From Spirochaetota bacterium (GTDB lineage: Bacteria; Spirochaetota; UBA4802; JAFGDQ01), in the NCBI GenBank assembly GCA_016934735.1, contig JAFGSG010000034.1, positions 1 to 54,203 on the forward strand: a stretch of DNA of 54,203 bases, in the 5' to 3' direction. A program made the position numbers and the translations under genes. The notes under the pieces are model-generated. The model was not told the DNA's origin, made no database searches, and saw only the letters and a list, made by a program, of their open reading frames with translations. Positions 18,080-25,971 of the stretch are shown here, piece by piece (position 1 is the first letter of the stretch; each line of letters begins with the position of its first letter).

Positions 18080-20188
18080 TTAATAATCACCCCAGAATTT
18101 TACCGGCGTTATCTTAAGTCTAAGATCACATTGCAGACATCGTTTGGATTCACTATTTGCAGCCTCCTCATCCATGCTCTCGACAACTTCACAAAAACCC
18201 TGAAGGCGCTGCTCAGGAAGCTGACATGCACCCTCGCGGCGTGGAAGTGTACCAAAACCATCAATAAGGCCGATTTCACATTTGACTTCAAGTGACGGCG
18301 CAAGCTCTTCGTCAATAAGGCCGTCCCCGCCAAGAAACGAGTCGACAGCCATGGCAGCTTTTCTGCCGGATGCGATTGCCTGAATCACAAAGGAAGGACC
18401 GATTACAGCATCGCCCGCGGCAAATACGCCTTCCCTGTTTGTGGTGAATGTATATTCATCAACTTCTATAAGTTTCTTATCGCTTAAATCTATTCCAAAA
18501 GCTTCAGGAATTTCAGGTTTCTGTCCTATAGCAAATATTACACAGTCAGCATCAATGACATGTGCCGAATCGGATATTGTATTAAGTTCAAATTCATTAA
18601 AGTCATTTATACAGAATGATTCAACATCCAAAAATTCAACACCTTTAATTATTCCATTCTCGTTTAAAATTTTTATAAAACTTTTTGAAGGATGCACAAT
18701 AATTCCCTCTTCTTCTCCTTCTTTTATTTCCTCGCATGAGGCCGGCATATCCTCCCTGCATTCCAAACATGCCAGCTGCACTTTTTCAGCTCCCAAGCGC
18801 ACTGCTGCGCGGGCACAATCAAATGCGACATTCCCGCCGCCAAGTACAAAAACATTTTTTCCGATATTTATCTTTTTACCGAGATTCAAATCTCTTAAAA
18901 ATTCAATACCTATAAATACACCATCACTATCTGCTCCGGGAATAGGCAATTTTTGGCCTTGATGGGTACCTACAGCCGCGATAACCGCGTTATAACCATT
19001 TTCAAAAAGCGTATCTATCGATCCAATACGGGTATCAGTCTTTATTTCTACACCAAAGTTTTCCACTTGCTGAATCTCACTGTCTATTATATCTCTTGGA
19101 AGACGGTATTCAGGTATACCATAACGAAGCATCCCTCCTGCCATAGGCAATGATTCGAACACTGTGACAGTATGCCCCTGCTTTGCCAGGTAAAAGGCTG
19201 CAGTTAAACCTGCAGGGCCTGAACCGATTACTGCCACCTTTTTACCTGTAGGGTCTTTTTTCTTTGAATTATTTTCCCATAATCTTTCTTTATCATTCTC
19301 GGCTGCAAAGCGTTTCAAGTCTCTTATGGCTATAGGCTCGTTTACTGCACCCCGCCTGCATTGAGTTTCGCATACATGGTTGCACACATAACCCAGTATC
19401 TTGGGAAACGGTACTTTTTCTCTTATAACTGCTGTAGCAGCTGAATAATTCTTCTCCAGTATAAAACGTACATAGCGCGGGACATCTATTTCTGCAGGAC
19501 ACGTGTACCGGCATGGAATAAGCGCAGTCTTGCGGTTCTTACCTTTTACAAGCTCGTCCTTATCTCTAATGGCTCCGGTCGGGCATACTTCTGCACAGGC
19601 GCCGCAGAATCTGCACCCGGACTCGGCCAGTGAAAGCCCTTTTTCCGTACCGATGTAAAATTCATCTCCGTTTTGTTTTTTGAATAGTATGCCAACACCC
19701 CGCAGATCCCTGCATGCGCGTACGCATCTTTCGCATACAATACATCTTGACGGATCATGTACAAAGAGCGGATTATCATCATTTACAGGATACATCCTTA
19801 CACGGCCGTCGCTGCTCAACCGCTCACCTATACCGAGATATTGTCTTACAGACTGAAGTTCGCAGTTCAGATACTTACTGCAAGTTGAGCAATCCGGCGG
19901 ATGGCCGACAAGAATCTTATCCATAGCCTGCTTACGGGCATCATCAATTGCGGGAGATTTCGTTTTCACAATCATTCCGTCTGCAGCCGGAGTATTGCAC
20001 GATGTCGGAAAGCCATCAATGCCTTCAACTTCCACAACGCACAATTTACATTCCCCTGTAGGTACAAGGTCCGGATGATGACACAGATGCGGAATATATT
20101 TACCTGCTTTTAAAGCAATTTCAAGTATTGTCTTCCCTTCAGGCGATTCAACTTCAATGCCATCTATGGTAATCTTAATCGTATCCAA
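18080..20188 (-). CDS. Multi-cluster Fe-S FAD/NAD(P) oxidoreductase (NuoG-like N-terminus fused to GltD-like flavoprotein)
   Basis: The 702-residue product has in order: a [2Fe-2S] plant-type ferredoxin domain (Cys36, 47, 50, 64); a NuoG-type His-Cys3 cluster (His96, Cys100, 103, 109); two [4Fe-4S] motifs (Cys149/152/155/159 and Cys192/195/198/202); then a glutamate-synthase small-subunit-like module with an extra Cys set (CRYTCPAEIDVP), FAD site GSGPAGLTAAFYL, and an NAD(P) site GGGNVAFDCARAAVRLG. It should move electrons between NAD(P)H and a ferredoxin-like or protein partner. Lying 51 bases after the CoA-transferase, it probably disposes of reducing equivalents from the local oxidation pathway. 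Partner and direction are unknown. Confidence 0.88.
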   Translation of the reverse strand: MDTIKITIDGIEVESPEGKTILEIALKAGKYIPHLCHHPDLVPTGECKLCVVEVEGIDGFPTSCNTPAADGMIVKTKSPAIDDARKQAMDKILVGHPPDCSTCSKYLNCELQSVRQYLGIGERLSSDGRVRMYPVNDDNPLFVHDPSRCIVCERCVRACRDLRGVGILFKKQNGDEFYIGTEKGLSLAESGCRFCGACAEVCPTGAIRDKDELVKGKNRKTALIPCRYTCPAEIDVPRYVRFILEKNYSAATAVIREKVPFPKILGYVCNHVCETQCRRGAVNEPIAIRDLKRFAAENDKERLWENNSKKKDPTGKKVAVIGSGPAGLTAAFYLAKQGHTVTVFESLPMAGGMLRYGIPEYRLPRDIIDSEIQQVENFGVEIKTDTRIGSIDTLFENGYNAVIAAVGTHQGQKLPIPGADSDGVFIGIEFLRDLNLGKKINIGKNVFVLGGGNVAFDCARAAVRLGAEKVQLACLECREDMPASCEEIKEGEEEGIIVHPSKSFIKILNENGIIKGVEFLDVESFCINDFNEFELNTISDSAHVIDADCVIFAIGQKPEIPEAFGIDLSDKKLIEVDEYTFTTNREGVFAAGDAVIGPSFVIQAIASGRKAAMAVDSFLGGDGLIDEELAPSLEVKCEIGLIDGFGTLPRREGACQLPEQRLQGFCEVVESMDEEAANSESKRCLQCDLRLKITPVKFWGDY

Positions 20189-20239
20189 ATGTACTCCAAA
20201 AAATAGCGAATTTTATAATGGTTACCTCTGATAATTATC

Positions 20240-21013
20240 CTAACCGGCTCTTCCTATTACATAATTAAGCGGATCAACCTGCTCCCTTAATATCTTTAAT
20301 TCCAGTTCAGTAGGAGGAGCAGTTTCCTTGATTTCCTTTGCCCATAACAACTCAAATTCAGTGTTTTCAATGATCTGCTGTTTTGTTACGCCGTGATGGA
20401 TGCTTTCAACCTGCATCCTGCATGTATCTTTATCGTAACCCATTACACATAAATCGGTTATGACTTTAAACGGCCCTGTTCCTGGAGGAAGGCCCGCTGC
20501 TTCGCGTGCCCCGGGTCCTGTCAGATAACCGGGTGTAGTAATAAAATCGCATTTCTTGACAAAGCGTTTTGCGTTATGCACAGTCATTACCATAGTCTTC
20601 CAGCAAAGTGAGCCCAGATCATTTGCTCCGCCGCTTCCCGGCATGCGCACCTTTGGCTTGGAATGATCTGTTCCTATCATTGTTGAATTGATATTGCCGT
20701 ACATATCGAGCTGAGCGCCGCCTAAGAACGTGTAATCAACCATCCCTCTCTGACATGTCTCCATAATCTCAGGCATACTTGTTGCGGCAATAGCTCTGTG
20801 AAACGTTCTTGAATCGCCTACAGATATAGGCATCGAAGGAAGTTCCGGCCCTAGTCCGCCTGCTTCGAACAATATATTCAGATTCGGGGCCACTGTCTTC
20901 TGTGCGAGCATAGCTGCTGCACACGGGCCGCCTGTTCCGACAACTACAATACTGTTATCTTCAAGATTTCTTGCTGCCAAACATATCATTAATTCCATGC
21001 TGTTAAATGACAT
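20240..21013 (-). CDS. CoA-transferase subunit B (glutaconate CoA-transferase type)
   Basis: The 257-residue product is a family I CoA-transferase beta subunit of the GctB type: NSIVVVGTGGPCAAAMLA, then NILFEAGGLGPELPSMP, where the Glu is the expected acyl-carrying residue, and GGAQLDMYGNINSTMIG. It is encoded 25 bases after subunit A, so the pair forms the usual heteromer. In this cluster it most plausibly moves CoA between acetoacetate or acetate and the acyl product of the beta-keto acid cleavage enzyme (inference). Confidence 0.88.
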   Translation of the reverse strand: MSFNSMELMICLAARNLEDNSIVVVGTGGPCAAAMLAQKTVAPNLNILFEAGGLGPELPSMPISVGDSRTFHRAIAATSMPEIMETCQRGMVDYTFLGGAQLDMYGNINSTMIGTDHSKPKVRMPGSGGANDLGSLCWKTMVMTVHNAKRFVKKCDFITTPGYLTGPGAREAAGLPPGTGPFKVITDLCVMGYDKDTCRMQVESIHHGVTKQQIIENTEFELLWAKEIKETAPPTELELKILREQVDPLNYVIGRAG

Positions 21014-21038
21014 TGTTATCCATCCTTTTTATTCAAAT

Positions 21039-22031
21039 TTATTTATTAGTATCAATCAAATATTCCTGATTCCTTAATTTACGGAGTTTCTCTATTCCTC
21101 CGCAAAGATATAAATATTCATTAAAGTCCTTAACTCCGTAAATATATTTATCCAAAAATTTCTTTAATGATTCATCAGTTTTTTCAGCTTCCAGCCATTC
21201 CTGTAAATGATCTTCATCTGAAAAATATTCACCTGCCATATTTCCCGGATAAGAACCGTAAGGTACTTCAATGACTGCATCAACACAGAAATAGGGTATC
21301 ACTGTTCTATCGCTGTTTTCTCTTATTAACTCATGCGGTATCAAACGCTCTGTTGTTACGATAACTCTTTTCGAAGCCCTTACCAGATCAGAGTCCGATA
21401 TCATAATGCCGTCTACCTGACAGTTGCCGTACACATCTGCCCTGTGAACATGCACAATAGCTATATCCGGAAAAAGTGCCGGCAATGCTGCGAGTTTCAT
21501 CCCAGTATACGGGCAAGTGATAGTCTCAAATGCGCTGTATTTCGCAGTATCCGTACCTAGAAGTATCCGAGACGGCATGAACGGTATTCCCATAGCCGCT
21601 GCTTTGTATCTCCACGCGAGAGCAGCGTTTGACCACTCAACTGCTTTTACTTTCCCCGATTCGAATGCTTTTCGTGATGTTTTTGAAAGTCCGCGGGCTT
21701 CCAAACCTACGACATATGCAATATCGCATCTGTTAAAGCAATCCCCAGCAGCAAGTATCTGCATATCGTGCGTTGCGGTGTGTCCTGAAAGGCCTAAATT
21801 TTTCTTCTTCTGACGTACTATTTCATGAAGCACAGCTGCCGGTATACGGCTTGCTCCGAAACCTCCTACACCTAAATAGTCGCCGTCTTTAACGTATTTT
21901 TCCACAGCTTCTTTTACAGTGGTAACCTTGTTTACCATTTTTAACGGTTTATTACGGAAATACTCTCTCATCCCGTTTACATCGGGTTTTACAAATAGAT
22001 CCGGATTATCTTTAATTTTTAAATTTGTCAT
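21039..22031 (-). CDS. CoA-transferase subunit A (glutaconate CoA-transferase type)
   Basis: The 330-residue product is the alpha subunit partner: VKDGDYLGVGGFGASRIPAAVLHEI (the CoA-transferase glycine loop), GLEARGLSKTSRKAFESG, and VHVHRADVYGNCQVDG. It has an N-terminal extension typical of GctA. It starts 12 bases after the stop of the beta-keto acid cleavage gene, so the two are probably translationally linked. Confidence 0.88.
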   Translation of the reverse strand: MTNLKIKDNPDLFVKPDVNGMREYFRNKPLKMVNKVTTVKEAVEKYVKDGDYLGVGGFGASRIPAAVLHEIVRQKKKNLGLSGHTATHDMQILAAGDCFNRCDIAYVVGLEARGLSKTSRKAFESGKVKAVEWSNAALAWRYKAAAMGIPFMPSRILLGTDTAKYSAFETITCPYTGMKLAALPALFPDIAIVHVHRADVYGNCQVDGIMISDSDLVRASKRVIVTTERLIPHELIRENSDRTVIPYFCVDAVIEVPYGSYPGNMAGEYFSDEDHLQEWLEAEKTDESLKKFLDKYIYGVKDFNEYLYLCGGIEKLRKLRNQEYLIDTNK

Positions 22032-22043
22032 TGAATACTCTTC

Positions 22044-22880
22044 CTATTTATTTCTTAAATTTAAAATTTTCCTTGCTTCAGCAGGAGTTGCGATTTCCCT
22101 GCCGAACTCACCTGCCACTCTTTTTGCTTTTTCTACAAACTCTACATTAGACTTTGCAAGCACTCCCTTGGAAATCTGTATGTTATCTTCCATGCCTACC
22201 CTTATGTGTCCGCCTGTAATCACAGTCATGTACATTATTGTAAGATGCTGCGCCCCTATGCCGAATGCTGAGAATGTGGAACCGGCCGGAAGCTGGTTCT
22301 TTAAATGCATAAAATTCTCTATAGTAGCGGTCATGCCTGCAGGCGCTCCAAGGCAGAGCTGAAAATGCATTGGTGCTTTAATTAACCCTTTGCTGTGATA
22401 ATAAAGCGAATTATAGAGCATGCCTGTATCAAAGATCTCTAGTTCGGGTTTAATGTCATTTTCTATTGTAAGCTTGCCGAGTCCTTCAAGGAATGCAGGC
22501 GGATTTAAAAAAACCGTAGTATTCATCCAGTTCATCGATCCCGCATCATAGGAACACATCTCGGGTTTAAGATTTACAAGATGCTTTGACCTGTCCTCAA
22601 GCGTAAGATTCGGATCAACGGATCCGGATGTCGTTAAATTAAGGATTATGTCGCAATCCTTCTTTTCCCTTATTAGCTCAACTGTTTCCTTAAAGGTTTC
22701 ATATTTCATTGAAGGGGATTCGTCTTCCCCTCTCACATGAATATGCGCTATGGCAGCGCCGGCCTTCCAGCACGCGTAAACTTCTTCAGCAATCTCTTTC
22801 GGCTTTGTAGGCACGTGCGGCGTATTTGATTTTTTCGGCCATGCTCCTGTAGTAGCAACTGTAATTATGCATTTTTCCAT
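22044..22880 (-). CDS. Beta-keto acid cleavage enzyme (BKACE, DUF849)
   Basis: BKACE enzymes condense a beta-keto acid with acetyl-CoA and split it into acetoacetate and a new acyl-CoA; the best-known members cleave 3-keto-5-aminohexanoate or dehydrocarnitine. The 278-residue length is typical. Zinc ligands fit the family: His46 and His48 in AHIHVRGED and Glu231 in GHIRVGMEDN. The start ATG follows AGGAG. Operator-like site C lies 27 bases upstream. The gene leads a string with the CoA-transferase and Fe-S flavoprotein. No lysine-fermentation genes accompany it, so the keto acid is unknown. Confidence 0.92.
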   Translation of the reverse strand: MEKCIITVATTGAWPKKSNTPHVPTKPKEIAEEVYACWKAGAAIAHIHVRGEDESPSMKYETFKETVELIREKKDCDIILNLTTSGSVDPNLTLEDRSKHLVNLKPEMCSYDAGSMNWMNTTVFLNPPAFLEGLGKLTIENDIKPELEIFDTGMLYNSLYYHSKGLIKAPMHFQLCLGAPAGMTATIENFMHLKNQLPAGSTFSAFGIGAQHLTIMYMTVITGGHIRVGMEDNIQISKGVLAKSNVEFVEKAKRVAGEFGREIATPAEARKILNLRNK

Positions 22881-22906
22881 TATGCTTCTCCTAAAAATAA
22901 AATAAA

Positions 22907-22925
22907 TCAGTAAACTAATTACTCA
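22907..22925. promoter_or_regulatory. TetR-type operator candidate, site C
   Basis: TCAGTAAACTAATTACTCA has half-sites matching sites A and B (AGTAAAC and ATTACT) with one extra central base. It lies 27 bases before the beta-keto acid cleavage start and downstream of a TATAAT-like hexamer on the minus strand (22967-22972), a position suited to repression. Confidence 0.5.
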
Positions 22926-22995
22926 TTTTGACTGATGTTTATTATTTTATTACAAGTCATCTCAAAATTATAGATTCATGAAAATGATTTACTAC

Positions 22996-23158
22996 AAATT
23001 GGAATACATTACTGAATTTTCTGCGGAATCAGACCTTCCTGGTTATTTTTTTATGTTTTTGAACGTTATTACATCAGGTCTGAAAGGCGTCTTCAAAAAT
23101 TTAGTAATGTATTCCAATTTCAACAAACAAAATATAATTTTAAGATGGCTTGTAGTTA
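22996..23158. repeat. Palindromic MITE-like element, full copy, with conserved right flank
   Basis: 22996-23120 is a 125-bp element with perfect 18-bp terminal inverted repeats AAATTGGAATACATTACT. It is 121/125 identical to the copy at 33931. The next 38 bases (23121-23158, CAACAAACAAAATATAATTT onward) are also shared with the flank of the 33931 copy, and the left side (CATCTCAAAATTATAG near 22960) resembles flanks elsewhere, so the true unit is longer than the palindrome. It lies between the 3-hydroxyacyl-CoA dehydrogenase and its likely pathway partners. Confidence 0.9.
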
Positions 23159-23266
23159 AAATTATTGATCGTCCTATCACAGATGCATTAAAAAGCCCGG
23201 CCAACAGATATAATTATTAAATTATATATAATAATATATTAAAAATAAAATATTTTAGAAGATAGT

Positions 23267-24205
23267 TTATCGGCCTTTGCCCGCAAGAAATTTCAATAAA
23301 TAATTCACAAGATTTTTTCTCGATTTTTCGATCCTCACTTTATCCCACTTCTGAAAACCCTCGCCAGACTTGAACCCGAGTTTATTACGCGAAACTTTCT
23401 GTCTTAATATCTGCGACGGCTCAGGGCTGGCGTTAATATGTTTTAAAATATAATTATGTATGGATAATGTCAGGTCAAGTCCTACCATGTCCGCGTTCTC
23501 AACAGGGCCGAGAACCGGAAGCCTGAGCCCGAAGCTGTTCTTAACGCATACATCGACGGTTTCTGCATCGCAGATCCCTTCGTCTATTATGGCAAATGCC
23601 TCCCGCCACAAAGCATGCTGCATCCTGTTAGCTACAAATCCGGGCACGTCTTTGTTAACATAGACCGGTTTCTTCCCTACCTTGCTTAAAAGCTCATAAC
23701 ATTTCTTCATGCAGGACTCATCCGTATCCTTTGTCCTGATGACCTCGACAAGAGGGATAAGATACGGCGGATTCCACCAGTGTGTACCCAGTATTCTTTT
23801 TTTGTTTACAGACTGCGATGCTATTTCCGTAATTGACATAACGGAAGTATTGCTGCATAATATCGCGCCTTTGCCGCAAACAGCGTCCAATTTTTGAAAA
23901 ATACTTTGTTTTAACTTCATGTCCTCAAATACGCATTCAAAAACAAAATCTGCGTTTTTGCAGGCAGATGCCATATCTGTGCTTATCTTTATTCCGGAAA
24001 TGATCTTATCAACAGGTTTTTTAAACTTAATGCCGCTTTTGGACATGTTTTTAAGATTTTCTTTAATATGCACAAGCGCATTTTTAAGATTGGTTTCATC
24101 CACATCCACCAGATTCACCTGATGCCCTGCGGCCGCGAATACAAGAGCAATGCCGTGCCCCATTAATCCTGAACCGATTATTGTAATATTTTCTTTTTTA
24201 TTCAT
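23267..24205 (-). CDS. 3-hydroxyacyl-CoA dehydrogenase family protein
   Basis: This 312-residue NAD-dependent dehydrogenase has the Rossmann motif TIIGSGLMGHGIALVFAAAG, the catalytic Ser in SNTSVMSI, the His-Asn pair in GTHWWNPPYLIPLVEV, and the C-terminal helical domain (VPGFVANRMQHALWREA, LGPVENADMVGLDL). It is of the single-domain 3-hydroxybutyryl-CoA or L-carnitine dehydrogenase type; the substrate cannot be separated by sequence alone. It has its own promoter and an operator-like palindrome (24342), so it probably belongs to the same regulon as the beta-keto acid cleavage genes, where it would supply the beta-keto substrate. Confidence 0.9.
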   Translation of the reverse strand: MNKKENITIIGSGLMGHGIALVFAAAGHQVNLVDVDETNLKNALVHIKENLKNMSKSGIKFKKPVDKIISGIKISTDMASACKNADFVFECVFEDMKLKQSIFQKLDAVCGKGAILCSNTSVMSITEIASQSVNKKRILGTHWWNPPYLIPLVEVIRTKDTDESCMKKCYELLSKVGKKPVYVNKDVPGFVANRMQHALWREAFAIIDEGICDAETVDVCVKNSFGLRLPVLGPVENADMVGLDLTLSIHNYILKHINASPEPSQILRQKVSRNKLGFKSGEGFQKWDKVRIEKSRKNLVNYLLKFLAGKGR

Positions 24206-24280
24206 TCAATCTCCTTCTTCTGCCAGACCTGCTGAAAAACAAAATACCTGGTGAGCTTACAGATGGGATTTACCGGTAAT

Positions 24281-24310
24281 ATTATATCATAACTGTAAAT
24301 ATCAGCGCAA
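24281..24310 (-). promoter_or_regulatory. Promoter candidate for the hydroxyacyl-CoA dehydrogenase gene
   Basis: On the minus strand TTGCGC (24310-24305), an 18-base spacer, then a perfect TATAAT (24286-24281). It gives a leader of about 70 bases. The operator-like site B begins 32 bases upstream. Confidence 0.5.
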
Positions 24311-24341
24311 GAAATAAATGTGATCACCTTAATATAGTATT

Positions 24342-24359
24342 TTAGTGATCAGTTACTTA
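24342..24359. promoter_or_regulatory. TetR-type operator candidate, site B
   Basis: TTAGTGATCAGTTACTTA matches the reverse complement of site A at 15 of 18 positions and keeps the palindromic layout. It lies 137 bases before the start of the dehydrogenase gene. Confidence 0.55.
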
Positions 24360-24429
24360 CTCATTTAAAAATAAATGAAATATGTCAAGTATTTTTGCGC
24401 TAAAATTGTCTTAGATAAATATTATTTCT

Positions 24430-24592
24430 ATTGGTTGTATCAAAAACGCTCGCCTAATAAATTTCGCGGATGTTAACATATCTAAAAACTCATTTCGATT
24501 TAACTTTGCCGCTTTCAGCGCTAAAATCACCCAATGAGCGAAGCGAAATTTGTATCGAGGCGACTTTACAGGTTTTTGCTAATAAAACCAAT
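24430..24592. repeat. 163-bp imperfect palindromic element, second family
   Basis: The ends ATTGGTT (24430) and AACCAAT (24586-24592) are inverted. Inward, CGCC plus AATTTCGC on the left is complemented by GCGAAATTT and AGGCG on the right, and TTTCAGCGCTAAAAT lies at the centre. It shares no sequence with the 125-bp family. It has no coding capacity. Confidence 0.65.
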
Positions 24593-24689
24593 CAAATGCC
24601 GATTTCTGCAGACATTTAGAGTACATCTCAAAATCTATGTAAGAAGTAATTATAAATTATTTCAAAAATATGTTTTCTTTCTTATTCTA

Positions 24690-24811
24690 CCGGAATACAT
24701 CGCATAATTTCCTCCGGAATCAGACCTTCCTTGTTAATTTTTCTTGTTTTAATTAGCTTTTGCATCAGACATGAAAGGCGTACTCAAAAATTTTGCAATC
24801 TATTTCAATTT
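24690..24811. repeat. Palindromic MITE-like element, diverged copy
   Basis: CGGAATACATCGCATAATTT, CCGGAATCAGACCTTCCT, GCATCAGACATGAAAGGCGTA and CAATCTATTTCAATTT follow the family order, but the terminal repeats no longer pair well. An older copy. Confidence 0.8.
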
Positions 24812-24927
24812 AAAAATTCATTTATTCACAATTTCAAATATGATAATGTATCAGCATAAGGGAACATCTAAAAATAATTTATTTTTGCCTGGCGTTTTTA
24901 ATCCTTTCCATACTTATAATAGTTTAG

Positions 24928-25500
24928 GGAACAATAATGATCGCATTCCAAAATATTATAAAAATATTAAATGATATTTCGGGTTAGACCAACCTGCTTT
25001 CTCTGAACGCTGCAATGGAAGCAGCGCGCGCAGGCAAAGCCGGTATGGGATTCGCGGTTGTCACAGATGAGATATTAAAGATTTCGGACAGGACTAACGA
25101 AAGCCTAAAAAACATAACTCTGCTTATGAGCTCGAATGATAAGGAAACTAATATTGGAAAGGATAATGCAACCGTAATAATTGATACTATAAGCAGTATG
25201 TTAACAGAAATTAACACAATATCAACAGTCATGGATGAAATAAACGGGCACATAAATAAACAGCCCGATGCAAATAACTTAATAAAAAAAACAGGCAATC
25301 TTAAAATATAATCCGGAGAAATAAGAAAAGCGATAGAAGAACAGAAGCTCGCGTCAATTGAAACTGGTAAATCAATACTTACGATAAATGAATCCGCGCA
25401 CTCAAACGCTTCCGGATCGGAACAGATTTCCGCAGGCTCTGAATCAGTATCGGGCACTGCGGAAAAGCTGAAGGAGATGGTTACTGCTTACCAAGAATAA
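24928..25500 (+). pseudogene. Remnant of a methyl-accepting chemotaxis protein (signalling domain)
   Basis: One continuous frame reads FQNIIKILNDISG, a TAG at 24985, [40 protein letters not shown], further coiled-coil, a TAA at 25309, then RKAIEEQKLASIETG and EKLKEMVTAYQE to a final TAA at 25498. This is the MCP hairpin tip and C-terminal helices. The TAG lies where six bases of the usual DQTNLL codons appear lost. The ligand and membrane portions are absent. Locally G+C-rich relative to flanks. Non-functional as it stands. Confidence 0.88.
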
Positions 25501-25611
25501 ATTATTTAGTATTTTCTAATTTTTTTTAATAAAATAGTTTTTAATAAAAAAATTAAACTCTTGACTATTTTCCTGTAATATGATAAAAAAACCAATATTT
25601 TAAATTTTTTC

Positions 25612-25641
25612 TTGACATAAAACTGATTGTTTATTAAACAA
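25612..25641 (+). promoter_or_regulatory. Porin promoter region with a palindrome
   Basis: TTGACA at 25612-25617 is a good -35; 17 bases on lies TAAACA, a weak -10, which overlaps the perfect palindrome TTGTTTATTAAACAA (25627-25641). The leader to the porin is long (about 320 bases) and holds an orphan AAGGAGGT at 25861 and a small GCGCT/AGCGC hairpin near 25911. The rest of 25501-25971 shows no gene. Confidence 0.4.
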
Positions 25642-25971
25642 CTATAGACCAACGTATAATATATTAGACCTGTATTATGTCTAATTAGATGAAATATATA
25701 AAAAAGATTACGTTTTTTACAATACTAATTAAAGATATAAATCGAGTAAAGAATAACATTTAAAATTTTACTTTGTTACATAAATGTTATTATTTTTTAT
25801 TTTTGCGGTACAAGACTGATTTATCGTTAAAAAGCTGGCTTTTTTAACAAATTATAAATTAAGGAGGTACTCAAAAAAAAGAAAAAATAAAAATAACAGA
25901 TTTGCACATTAGCGCTGAAAGCGCAAATAATTAAAAATTTAAAACAATAAAAAAATTTTGGAGGTAGCTTT

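Noticed and set aside
18441..18962. 173-residue plus-strand ORF inside the Fe-S flavoprotein gene
   Set aside because: Ser/Pro-rich antisense reading of a well-supported gene; no start signal.
22978..23220. 80-residue ORF through the palindromic element at 22996, with a similar one through the 33931 copy
   Set aside because: Both are open across the same repeat, but they have no ribosome site, and the similarity is explained by the repeat itself.
24430..25500. Insertion sequence with a transposase
   Set aside because: No transposase reading frame or DDE motif; the only coding remnant is a chemotaxis receptor.
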